Below are positions 18,649 to 27,367 of a DNA stretch of 64,000 nt, one piece after another. The notes beneath the pieces are model-generated. The model had not been told where the DNA came from. It made no database searches and saw only the letters and a program-made list of their open reading frames with translations. The stretch's first letter is position 1, and each line of letters opens with the position of its first letter. The translations under genes and the position numbers were made by a program. Source of the DNA: Prevotella sp. UBA2850 (GTDB taxonomy: Bacteria > Bacteroidota > Bacteroidia > Bacteroidales > Bacteroidaceae); the NCBI GenBank assembly GCA_002350805.1, contig DEFO01000015.1, positions 43,578 to 107,577 on the forward strand. The letters run 5' to 3'.

Positions 18649-21600
18649 ATGAGCAGAGAAAAACTAACCACGCTGTTGCTTCTTCTCGTCATGAACGTGT
18701 TGCCGATGGCGGCGCAAGACAAGGGAAACATCACGCTTAGTTTTAGCAATGAAAGCCTGCCCACGGCCCTTCGACAGTTGGAGAAGGCCAGCAACTACAA
18801 AATCATGTTCACGTATGAGGATGTGGAAAGCTACAAAGTGAGCGGACAAGTGAAAAACGCATGGTTTGAGGAAGCCTTACAGATGATTCTCAGCGGAAAG
18901 CCCCTCCACTACTCGGTGGACGGCAACCTGGTGACGATTGTCAAGTCGAAGGCCGCTCCCGCCGGCAACCGTAACCGCGACATCACGGGTATGGTGGTCG
19001 ACGAGCTGGGCGAGCCCCTACCGGGTGCCACTGTGACAAACGTGAAGAGTGCCGGCAGCCGTGAAAGCTTTGCCGTGGTGACCGACTTGAACGGCCATTT
19101 CAAACTGACCATCAGCCCCGAGGTGAAGCAGCTGGAGGTGAGCTACATCGGTTTTGAGCGCAAGGTGGTGAATCTCACCTCGGCCAACAGTTACCAGATT
19201 CAGCTGACTCCCGACTCGAAAGCCATCGAGGAAGTGGTGGTGACGGGAGCCTTCACCCGTAAGGCCAACACCTTTACCGGTGCTGTGACGACCGTGAAGG
19301 GCGAGGACCTGCAGAAGGTGGGTAACGCCAACGTGCTGCAGTCGCTGAAGAACATCGACCCGTCGTTCATGCAGATAGAGAACCTGGGCGCCGGTAGCAA
19401 CCCTAACGCGAGCCCTGACTTCCAGATGCGTGGCTCTTCTTCTATCTCACAGGTACAGGGAGAGTATGCCTCAAATGCCAACCAGCCGTTGTTTATCCTG
19501 GACGGTTTTGAGACCACGCTGACAAAGATTCTCGACCTGGACATGAACCAGGTGGCAAGCGTGACGACGCTGAAGGACGCCACTGCCAAGGCCATTTACG
19601 GTTCGAAGGCCGCCAATGGTGTGATCGTCATCGAGACCATCCGCCCGGAGAGCGGCAGACTGCGCGTGACCTATACCGGTTCTATGAGTCTTGAGGTGCC
19701 CGACCTGACCAGTTATAACCTGACCAATGCCGAGGAGAAACTGGAGACCGAGCGCATGGCTGGCATCTTCACCAGCGACAACGAGGAAACCCAGATGACG
19801 CTGAACGAAACCTACACGAGCAAACTGCGCGAAATCCTGGCCGGTGTGAATACCGACTGGCTGGCTCAGCCCGTGCGCAACGGTTTCGGCCATAAGCACT
19901 CTGTCTATATCGAGGGCGGCGACAAGGCCATGCAATATGGTGTAAACCTCTCGTTCAACAGAATCGGTGGTGCGATGAAAGGCTCCGACCGTCAGACGCT
20001 GTCGGGCGGTGTGACCCTTTCTTATCGTGTGAAGAACCTGCAGTTCCGCGACAAACTGACCATCGACTATAACGACAGTCACAACTCACCTTACGGGGTA
20101 TTCAGCACCTACGCCCGCCTGAACCCCTACAGCCGTCTGTACGATGAGAATGGCAACTATGTGCAAGGCTACAAATATACAAATCCGAGGGCCGCAGTCT
20201 ACGACACTTACAATCCCCTCTATAACACTACGCTCAACACCATCGACAAGACGGGCTACACAACTATTCAGAACGACTTCTACCTGGAGTGGTTCATCAC
20301 CGAGCAATGGAAGCTGACAGGCCGTTTCGGCGTGGTGAACACGCACAATACTGTGGATCAGTTCAAGCCTGCCAACCATAGCGACTTCGCCACGGTGACC
20401 GATGAGTTCCGCAAGGGCTCCTACTATCAGGCCAACGGCAACCGTACGGACATCTCGGCCGACCTGGGCATGCAGTGGTCCAAGATGTGGGGTGAGCATC
20501 TGCTCTTCATCAACGGCCAGCTGAACATGTCGGACACGAAGTTCAATACCACGGGTGTGCTTGCCGAGGGATTCCCCAACGACTTCATGGACGACATCAA
20601 GTTCGGCGTTCAATATGCCAAGGATAGCAAGCCAACGGGCAGTGAAGGTATCACCCGCAACTGTGGTGGTCTGCTCTCACTGAACTACTCGTTTGCCGAG
20701 CGCTACCTCTTCGATGCCAACTACCGTCTGATGGGTAGCTCGGAGGCTGGCAGCAAGAACCGCTGGGGCTCGTTCTGGTCGATAGGCGCCGGTTGGAACA
20801 TCCACAACGAAGCTTTCCTGAAGGACAGCGAGGTGGTGAACCGCCTGAAGCTGCGTGCCTCATACGGGTATACGGGTTCGCAGGGATTCTCTTCCTATGA
20901 TGCCATGCCTACTTTCGTCTACTACGGCAGCCGCTCGTACAATGGCTCTATAGGTTCTTACATCCAGCGACTCGCCAACGAGACCTTGAAATGGCAGGAG
21001 AAATATGACACCAACTTCGGTCTTGACTTCGCCTTCTTCAAGAACCGCCTTTCGGGTCGCTTCGACTACTATATCGCCACCACCAAGGGTATGGTGACCA
21101 ATGTGACTGTACCTTACACCACAGGTTTCACCACCTATGTGGCCAATCTGGGTGAGACCGAGAACAAGGGTGTGGAGCTCTATCTGAACTATAAGCTCTA
21201 TGATGCCGGCCGCAACTACGTGAACGTGTTTGCCAGTGCAGCCCACAACAAGAACACACTGAAGAAAATCTCCAACTCGCTGCGCGCCTGGAACGACGCC
21301 CAGGATGCCAGTGCGCTGGAAAATGAGACCACCGCTCCGCAGGTGAAATATTTCGAGGGTTGCTCGATGAATGCCATTTGGGCAGTGAAGTCGCTGGGCA
21401 TCGACCCGCAGAACGGTAAGGAAATCTTCGTGAAGCGCGACGGAACAGTCACCTACGAGTACAACATGAACGACCAGGTGGTATGTGGTGACACCCAGCC
21501 CAAATGGAACGGACTGTTCGGTCTCAACGGCGAGATCAACGGCTGGGGATGGAACATCTCGATGAACTACCGCTGGGGTGGTCAGATATACAACTCGACC

Positions 21601-21951
21601 TTGGTGGACAAGGTAGAGAATGCCAGCATTTACTACAATGTTGACAAGCGCGTGATGACCGACCGCTGGAACACTCCGGGCGATGTGGCGCTCTATAAGG
21701 CCATCACCGACAAGAGCATCACCTACCCAACCTCACGTTTCGTGCAGGACTACAACGTGTTTACTCTTTCTTCACTCTCTGTCTATTACGACTTCCGTAA
21801 CTGCAAGTTCGTGAAGAACTCTTTCCTTGAGCGACTGAAGATTACCGCCTACACCAACGACCTGTTCGTCATCTCGAGTATCAAGACCGAGCGTGGTACC
21901 AGCTATCCCTATGCACGCACCTTCTCGCTCTCTGCCCAGGTTACGTTCTAA
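18649..21951 (+). CDS. SusC-family TonB-dependent transporter with STN signalling domain
   Basis: An 1100-residue protein. After the signal peptide (cleavage near PMAAQ) comes an STN domain (about 25-93: ITLSFSNESLPTALRQLEKA). Then follow a carboxypeptidase-regulatory-like domain (about 105-190), the plug with EEVVVTGAFTRKANTFTGAV (about 205-330) and a long barrel ending in QVTF. The STN domain is what contacts FecR, so this transporter reports its own cargo to the adjacent FecI/FecR pair. It leads the operon SusC-SusD-DUF4843-PKD-TlpA. Cargo is unknown; no carbohydrate enzyme is encoded in the operon. Confidence 0.94.
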   Translation: MSREKLTTLLLLLVMNVLPMAAQDKGNITLSFSNESLPTALRQLEKASNYKIMFTYEDVESYKVSGQVKNAWFEEALQMILSGKPLHYSVDGNLVTIVKSKAAPAGNRNRDITGMVVDELGEPLPGATVTNVKSAGSRESFAVVTDLNGHFKLTISPEVKQLEVSYIGFERKVVNLTSANSYQIQLTPDSKAIEEVVVTGAFTRKANTFTGAVTTVKGEDLQKVGNANVLQSLKNIDPSFMQIENLGAGSNPNASPDFQMRGSSSISQVQGEYASNANQPLFILDGFETTLTKILDLDMNQVASVTTLKDATAKAIYGSKAANGVIVIETIRPESGRLRVTYTGSMSLEVPDLTSYNLTNAEEKLETERMAGIFTSDNEETQMTLNETYTSKLREILAGVNTDWLAQPVRNGFGHKHSVYIEGGDKAMQYGVNLSFNRIGGAMKGSDRQTLSGGVTLSYRVKNLQFRDKLTIDYNDSHNSPYGVFSTYARLNPYSRLYDENGNYVQGYKYTNPRAAVYDTYNPLYNTTLNTIDKTGYTTIQNDFYLEWFITEQWKLTGRFGVVNTHNTVDQFKPANHSDFATVTDEFRKGSYYQANGNRTDISADLGMQWSKMWGEHLLFINGQLNMSDTKFNTTGVLAEGFPNDFMDDIKFGVQYAKDSKPTGSEGITRNCGGLLSLNYSFAERYLFDANYRLMGSSEAGSKNRWGSFWSIGAGWNIHNEAFLKDSEVVNRLKLRASYGYTGSQGFSSYDAMPTFVYYGSRSYNGSIGSYIQRLANETLKWQEKYDTNFGLDFAFFKNRLSGRFDYYIATTKGMVTNVTVPYTTGFTTYVANLGETENKGVELYLNYKLYDAGRNYVNVFASAAHNKNTLKKISNSLRAWNDAQDASALENETTAPQVKYFEGCSMNAIWAVKSLGIDPQNGKEIFVKRDGTVTYEYNMNDQVVCGDTQPKWNGLFGLNGEINGWGWNISMNYRWGGQIYNSTLVDKVENASIYYNVDKRVMTDRWNTPGDVALYKAITDKSITYPTSRFVQDYNVFTLSSLSVYYDFRNCKFVKNSFLERLKITAYTNDLFVISSIKTERGTSYPYARTFSLSAQVTF

Positions 21952-21953
21952 TG

Positions 21954-21981
21954 AATAGTTAATAGTTAATAGTTAATAGTT
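21954..21981 (+). repeat. Four 7-bp direct repeats abutting a start codon
   Basis: AATAGTT is repeated four times without error, and the ATG of the SusD gene follows at once. The repeats take up almost the whole gap between SusC and SusD, where a ribosome binding site would be. Confidence 0.95.
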
Positions 21982-23451
21982 ATGACTACAAGTAATATAT
22001 ATAATAAGGTGGTAAAGGTGATGCTTCCTTGTGTTCTGCTGATGACTGCGTTCATCTTTGCCTCGTGCAACGACTGGCTCGACGTCGATCCCAAATCGCA
22101 GATCAAGGAGGAAAAGCACTTTAGTCGTGAGGGAGGATTTAAGGACCAGCTGACGGGTATCTATACCAAGATGACCACTCAAGACATGTATGGTCTGAAC
22201 ATGGGCATCGGTTTCGTGGAGGTGCTGTCGCATACGTATGACATCAATCCCAATGGAACATGGCGCTATGTCAACGACTTCGACTACACCAACTCGACGG
22301 TAGAAGCCACCATTGCATCCATCTGGAGCAACACCTACAACTGTATTGCCAACTGTAACATCCTGCTGCGTAACCTCGAGGAAGCCGACCCCAAGATGTT
22401 CACAGGATATAATTACCATATCTATCGCGGTGAGGCCCTGGGTCTGCGTGCTTTCCTGCACTTCGACCTGATGCGCCTCTTTGCCTGTGCACCGTCGATG
22501 AACGGCAATGCCCCAGGTGTACCTTATGTCACAGAGTATTCTACTGATATCGTTGGACAGAAGAGTGTCAATGAGACCATGCAGCTCATCATCAACGACC
22601 TGAGAGAAGCTCACGACGAGCTGGCTCTCGACACACTGGACACCTACGACTATCTGGGTTCGCAGATTATCTCGTTGGAGCGCAACTCGTTCAACTACTT
22701 TGCCTGCTGCGCCACACTGGCCAAGGCTTATTTATGGATGGGCGACACGCAGAATGCCCTGAAGTATGCCAATGAGATTATCGACTGGAATGACGGCCGC
22801 TACAGTCCGGGATACAGCTGGGTTCACCCCACATCTATCAATGCGACCAATCTGAATGAGCGCGACTGCGCTTTCACCACCGAGCATCTTTTCCAACTGA
22901 ACATTAGTGACTGGGAGGATACGGCCAACTATTATTTCAAGCAAGACGGTGGCGTGAACGTGCTGACTCCGTCGGATGCTACAGCCGATAATATTTTTGA
23001 GGTTGATGCAGGTCTTGGAACCGACTATCGCCTGATCAAGTGCTTCGCTCAGGATGGAGAGAGACGCTACGTGGCAAAGTTCTGGTACAATGACGGAAGC
23101 ACATTCAACAACCGCTATCCCCTGCTCCGTTTCAGTGAGGCTTTCTATATCGCTGCTGAGTGTCTGAAGAATACGAATTCTCAAAAGGCTGTGGAGCTGA
23201 TCAATACCGTGCGCGAGAATCGCGGTCTGCAGCTGGAGCCGCTGAGCAAGGAGTTGAATGCCGAACAGATTCAGAATGAGATCTACAAGGAGTACCGCAA
23301 GGAGTTCATTGCTGAACACGGCGAATTATTCTTCTACTACAAGCGCCTGAACATCAATGAGATCAAAGGTGCCTCCATCCGTGGTAGCAAGAGTGTCTTT
23401 GTATTGCCTATCCCAAGTAATGACCAGGAGTTTGGCGGCTATTCGAACTAA
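21982..23451 (+). CDS. SusD/RagB-family lipoprotein
   Basis: A 489-residue lipoprotein with lipobox FASC (Cys29), then NDWLDVDP, the typical SusD start. The SusD-like helical fold runs through the length, with the EIYKEYRKEFIAEHGELFFYYKR segment near residue 430 and a C-terminal FVLPIPSNDQEFGGYSN ending. It pairs with the upstream STN-type SusC to form the import complex. The start codon directly follows four AATAGTT repeats, so translation could depend on coupling to SusC. Confidence 0.92.
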   Translation: MTTSNIYNKVVKVMLPCVLLMTAFIFASCNDWLDVDPKSQIKEEKHFSREGGFKDQLTGIYTKMTTQDMYGLNMGIGFVEVLSHTYDINPNGTWRYVNDFDYTNSTVEATIASIWSNTYNCIANCNILLRNLEEADPKMFTGYNYHIYRGEALGLRAFLHFDLMRLFACAPSMNGNAPGVPYVTEYSTDIVGQKSVNETMQLIINDLREAHDELALDTLDTYDYLGSQIISLERNSFNYFACCATLAKAYLWMGDTQNALKYANEIIDWNDGRYSPGYSWVHPTSINATNLNERDCAFTTEHLFQLNISDWEDTANYYFKQDGGVNVLTPSDATADNIFEVDAGLGTDYRLIKCFAQDGERRYVAKFWYNDGSTFNNRYPLLRFSEAFYIAAECLKNTNSQKAVELINTVRENRGLQLEPLSKELNAEQIQNEIYKEYRKEFIAEHGELFFYYKRLNINEIKGASIRGSKSVFVLPIPSNDQEFGGYSN

Positions 23452-23479
23452 TTGATAATTGTTAATGGATTATTAGGAT

Positions 23480-24223
23480 ATGAAAAAGATGAATATGATG
23501 ATAAAAGCGTTAGGAGCATCTTCTTGCTTGCTGCTTCTTGCCTCTTTCTTCTTGAGCGCATGCAGCAGCACCGATGAGGATTTCTTCTATCAGGACGAGC
23601 CGCGTGTGCGCCTGGTGGGTGAGAACATTTGGGCTGCCGGCACCGACAGCGTGATGTTTTCATTCGTGGCTTTCGGCTCTGATGTGGTTGAGAAGGCCAT
23701 TATGGTGGATGCACAGATCATGGGAGAGGTAGCCGACCACGACCGTGTGGTCAACCTGGCCATCGACCAGAGTCTCTCCACGGCAGAAGCCGCTATGTAT
23801 GAGTGCCCTTCAACTGTCACCATCCCTGCCCGCGAGGCAAAGGGAACATTCTCGGTGGTGCTGAAGCGTGTGGCTGCCCTTCAGACAAAGACAGCCCGAC
23901 TGTATATCAAGGTGGCTGAGTCGGCCGACTTCAAGCCGGGTGTGAACGAGGAGAATCATATCGTCATGATTTGGAACGACATTCTCTCTCGTCCGAACAA
24001 CTGGGATACGTTGCAACCCTACTTCGGAGAGTATAGCAACACCAAGTACCGCTTTATGTTGGTGAACTCTGGTGGAATAAGCGAATTCAGCACCGACACC
24101 ATGTCGTGGGCACAGCTCATGAGTTTGAAGATTCGTTTCCAGAATGCGCTGAACGAGTATAACGCTGCTCATCCGGGCAATCCGCTGACCGACGAGAACG
24201 GTAATTTGGTTACTTTTGAGTAA
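23480..24223 (+). CDS. DUF4843-family lipoprotein
   Basis: A 247-residue lipoprotein (lipobox LSAC, Cys28, followed by SSTDEDFF). The sequence pattern from RVRLVG through YRFMLVN agrees with DUF4843, a family known almost only from SusC/SusD operons that also carry a PKD-like protein. Two Ig-like or beta-sandwich segments are plausible. It is probably exposed on the surface as an accessory of the transporter. Molecular role not known. Confidence 0.8.
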   Translation: MKKMNMMIKALGASSCLLLLASFFLSACSSTDEDFFYQDEPRVRLVGENIWAAGTDSVMFSFVAFGSDVVEKAIMVDAQIMGEVADHDRVVNLAIDQSLSTAEAAMYECPSTVTIPAREAKGTFSVVLKRVAALQTKTARLYIKVAESADFKPGVNEENHIVMIWNDILSRPNNWDTLQPYFGEYSNTKYRFMLVNSGGISEFSTDTMSWAQLMSLKIRFQNALNEYNAAHPGNPLTDENGNLVTFE

Positions 24224-24246
24224 AAGACTTTAAATATTCGGTAAAT

Positions 24247-25890
24247 ATGACTACAAGAATCAATCACAGAATAATAGGGACGGTATCGTCATTTCTGCTC
24301 ATGTTCGTGGCTTGTTTCATGTCGAGTTGCGCACAGGATGACGGCAACTATGACTACCTGCCTGACGAGGAGGTGAGCAAAATCGTGCTCGAGCGTGATA
24401 CCGTTCGTTCGAAAAACGGCTATGTACTTCAGAACATCGACCCGGGTGGGGAGTACGAGATGAATCTCCGGGTGGAATATGCCTATCCTGAAAGACTGCA
24501 ATACACTTGGTTCTACCTGAAGAGTAATTACGGCAATTATCAGCAGGTGGTGGAAGGAAATGCCCTTGTCTATCCCAAACGACAGATTATCTACCGGGAG
24601 AAAGACCTGAAGTGGACTTGCGATCTGGAGCCAGGTACCTATAAGATTTATTGTGAGGCCAAAGATACGGTCAATGGTATGATGGCTTATTATTTTGCCT
24701 CGCCTTACACCGTAGTGTCACAGCCAGGTAATGTGAGCGGTCTTTTCTTGCTCACGGAGCGTGAGGGACAGTCAGACTTGGAGGTGTTCACCGATCCCCT
24801 GATGATGATCTACGGCCCGCTGTCCTGCAAATACCAGGCATATAGTTCGGCTGTCGGCCACTACATGGAGGGCAAACCACGCTTTATTTATGCTACTCAC
24901 ACGGGCAAGACTTCGAAGGATGCCTATCTGATAGCTACCGACAAGAATCTGTATCGCATCAGTACTTCCGGATTCCAGACCGTGAACACATGGGAAGACA
25001 TGTTCTACAACACTCCGGAGGTGTTCAATCCGCAGGATGCTTTCTTCGTGAACAACTGCGAGTTCCTTATCAACGACGGCAAGATGCATGTCCTCTATGC
25101 CAACCAGCCCAACGACATGAAGTTCTCTGAGCCTATTGCCGGCGACTACGTGGCATATCCATTCCTGTCGCATGAAACTAGAACAACATGGCGGCCGGTA
25201 GAAGGTGCCATCAATGCTTGGCAGGTGATTTACGACCAGAAGAACCATAAGTTCCGTCCATACTTCAATCAGAGTTCTCAGGTGAGTAACTTCAAGAGCA
25301 CCGTCAGCGATGCTGTGGTCGATGCCAACAATGTACCTGGCGACGTGAAGGCTGTATTCCAGATGGGTAACAGTTATACAGGTATCGTCACCCACATCAG
25401 CGGTAAGCCCTACCTGTATATCTACAATTTCTACAATCGCATTGATAATGGCGATCTGTCTGGACAAGGTGCCCGCTCCATCATCGATTTGAGTGGATGT
25501 GAGGATATCATGAATGCAACCATGTATAAGTCGAGCCTGGCATCAGGAGGATTCTACTATGCCACACCAAAGGGTGTATATGGATTCTCGTCGCTTAGTG
25601 GAGCCACCACTTCGCGAGTAGTTTATGCCTGCGAGCCCGGTGAGGAGATCACATGCATCTACGGCTGGGGTAGCGGCGGATGGCCATCTGCAAGTATGTG
25701 TACCATCATGTGGATTGGTATTTGGAATGAGCAGAAACAAGACGGAAAACTCTTCATGAGTGAGATGGACATGGACAACTGTGTCACCAGCACGATGTGG
25801 GGACCCATGTTCGGTGGCTCTGGCGAGCCAGTCATCACCACTGGTTGGGGAAAAATCAAAGGAATGTGTTGCATCAACACTTCTGAATAA
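24247..25890 (+). CDS. PKD-like surface lipoprotein of the SusCD locus
   Basis: A 547-residue lipoprotein (lipobox MSSC, Cys28, then AQDDGNYDYLP). The N-terminal 130 residues look like one or two PKD/Ig-like modules (VEYAYPERLQYTWFYLKSN). The rest has repeated short beta motifs that may form a propeller (for example GVYGFSSLSG, ITCIYGWGSGGW). PKD-like proteins of this kind are found beside DUF4843 proteins in SusCD operons. A role as cargo-binding surface protein is inferred from position; no catalytic motif is seen. Confidence 0.72.
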   Translation: MTTRINHRIIGTVSSFLLMFVACFMSSCAQDDGNYDYLPDEEVSKIVLERDTVRSKNGYVLQNIDPGGEYEMNLRVEYAYPERLQYTWFYLKSNYGNYQQVVEGNALVYPKRQIIYREKDLKWTCDLEPGTYKIYCEAKDTVNGMMAYYFASPYTVVSQPGNVSGLFLLTEREGQSDLEVFTDPLMMIYGPLSCKYQAYSSAVGHYMEGKPRFIYATHTGKTSKDAYLIATDKNLYRISTSGFQTVNTWEDMFYNTPEVFNPQDAFFVNNCEFLINDGKMHVLYANQPNDMKFSEPIAGDYVAYPFLSHETRTTWRPVEGAINAWQVIYDQKNHKFRPYFNQSSQVSNFKSTVSDAVVDANNVPGDVKAVFQMGNSYTGIVTHISGKPYLYIYNFYNRIDNGDLSGQGARSIIDLSGCEDIMNATMYKSSLASGGFYYATPKGVYGFSSLSGATTSRVVYACEPGEEITCIYGWGSGGWPSASMCTIMWIGIWNEQKQDGKLFMSEMDMDNCVTSTMWGPMFGGSGEPVITTGWGKIKGMCCINTSE

Positions 25891-25958
25891 TCAGTTTTAC
25901 ATCGGATTGCCTTGGAGGTCAAGGCAATCTGATTCTTCATTTTCTTAACTTGATGCTT

Positions 25959-27104
25959 ATGAAAAGAATCATTTTTGTCATTGTCTCACTGGCAATGGCT
26001 TTGGGGTTGAACGCCCAGAAGTATACGATTAGCGGCAGTGTGGAAGGTCTGCCTGATGGAACTCTCTTGCAGCTCACTCCGATGAGCCACGAGAAAGAGG
26101 CTCCGCTGGGCGAGACGACCGTCAAGGATGGCAAGTTCCTGTTCACGGGTACCGCCTCCGAGCCCATTTGTGTGCATGTAGGAGTGAAAGATGCCTATGG
26201 TGTATGTGCGTTGATGCTCGAGAATACCGACATCAGCATTACGGGCAGCGTGGAGAAAGGCAAGGCATGGGACGGTGTCGACCGCTACGGCTGGAACACC
26301 CATGTCACCGGTTCGACACTCACCGACAAGTTCCTGGAGTTTGTGGAGGAGCGCAACAAGCTGGACAAGTTGTACAATGACTTCCACGAGAAATACAATT
26401 CGGTCATAGAGAAACAGCACTCGTTGAAGGGCGAGGAACTCAACGCTTTCAAAAAGACCGACGAATATAAAGCGATGGCCGATGCGGAGAGCGATTTCTT
26501 CAAAACCGTAGAACGCACGCTCAATGGACTGATTCTCGACAACAAAGACACTTTTTGGGGACCGCTGCTGGCCACCCAGTATATGAGTTATTTCTCTCCT
26601 GAGCAGCGCGAGGTATACAATCAGTTCTCCGACGAGGCCAAGAACTCATGGTACGGCCGCAAGATGAAGGCTGAGCTGTGGCCTGCCGGCAGCGTGGGTC
26701 AGTCCATTCCCATGTTCACCGTGAAAGACGAGGCTGGCAAAGCCTTTACCTTCCAGCAGTTGGCACAAGGCAAGAAATACGTGCTCATCGACTTTTGGGC
26801 CTCGTGGTGCATGCCATGCCGCAAGGAGATTCCCAACGTGAAGCGCCAGTACGAACTGTATAAGAACAAGGGCTTCGAGGTCGTCAGCATTTCCATCGAC
26901 CGCAATGCCGCCGCCTGGAAGAAAGCCGTGAAGGAAGAGCAGCTGCAGTGGCCCAACTTCCTCTCTAACGAGGTGGCCGACCAGTTCAAGGTGAAGTCTG
27001 TTCCCACCATGCTGCTCGTCGACGCCAACGGTGTGCTCGTGGCCGAAAACGAGGATGCCCGCGGCGAGAAACTGGCCAAGAAACTGGCCGAGCTGCTCAA
27101 GTGA
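25959..27104 (+). CDS. TlpA-type thiol-disulfide oxidoreductase with DUF4369 domain
   Basis: A 381-residue secreted protein. The ATG at 25959 is chosen (MKRIIFVIVSLAMALGLNAQ is a clean signal peptide); an ATG at 25953 and a TTG at 25950 also lie in frame. Residues about 20-115 form a DUF4369 beta-domain, a helical linker follows, and the thioredoxin fold lies at about 245-380 with the active site WASWCMPC (Cys284 and Cys287). Such proteins reduce disulfides in the periplasm. It is last in the SusCD-DUF4843-PKD operon, 68 nt after its neighbour. Why a reductase belongs to an import locus is not explained here; it could serve thiol-containing cargo or folding of the surface proteins. Confidence 0.87.
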   Translation: MKRIIFVIVSLAMALGLNAQKYTISGSVEGLPDGTLLQLTPMSHEKEAPLGETTVKDGKFLFTGTASEPICVHVGVKDAYGVCALMLENTDISITGSVEKGKAWDGVDRYGWNTHVTGSTLTDKFLEFVEERNKLDKLYNDFHEKYNSVIEKQHSLKGEELNAFKKTDEYKAMADAESDFFKTVERTLNGLILDNKDTFWGPLLATQYMSYFSPEQREVYNQFSDEAKNSWYGRKMKAELWPAGSVGQSIPMFTVKDEAGKAFTFQQLAQGKKYVLIDFWASWCMPCRKEIPNVKRQYELYKNKGFEVVSISIDRNAAAWKKAVKEEQLQWPNFLSNEVADQFKVKSVPTMLLVDANGVLVAENEDARGEKLAKKLAELLK

Positions 27105-27126
27105 GAAGTGACAGGTGAGAAGTGAC

Positions 27127-27275
27127 AAGTGAGAAGTGATAAGTGAGAAGTGATAAGTTTGATTTGTTCTCCAGTTTGGGAGGTAATCATCTTACCCGCG
27201 AGGAGAGTTCTATGACTTACAAACACATGTAAAAGCTAATCAAACTTATCACTTCTCACTTGTCACCTCTCACTT
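27127..27275. repeat. Long inverted repeat built from GTGAGAAGTGA units
   Basis: The left arm (27127-27164) and right arm (27238-27275) are complementary over 38 nt with two mismatches, and a perfect 24-bp core next to the 73-nt loop. The left side continues upstream to 27107 as direct repeats of AAGTGAGAAGTGAYA. It lies between the TlpA gene and the next promoter and could act as a strong hairpin in RNA. Confidence 0.88.
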
Positions 27276-27323
27276 TAAAATAATTTATTTCCTCTTTTCC
27301 ATCGCATTATTCATTTTTTTGTT

Positions 27324-27331
27324 TATCTTTG
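27324..27331 (+). promoter_or_regulatory. -7 promoter box of the SpoIIE-type gene
   Basis: TATCTTTG is a perfect -7 box; no clear -33 box is seen. The in-frame TTG at 27329 lies inside the box, which shows that translation must begin further downstream, at 27368. Confidence 0.65.
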
Positions 27332-27367
27332 CAAATAGCAGCAGTACCATCTGCCTGTTTATTGCTT

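Noticed and set aside
16791..27104. Ordinary polysaccharide utilisation locus
   Set aside because: No glycoside hydrolase, lyase or esterase is encoded, so calling it a glycan locus would go beyond the evidence.
27329..27367. N-terminal extension of the SpoIIE-type protein from TTG 27329
   Set aside because: The TTG is part of the TATCTTTG promoter box; the ATG at 27368 is the first usable start.
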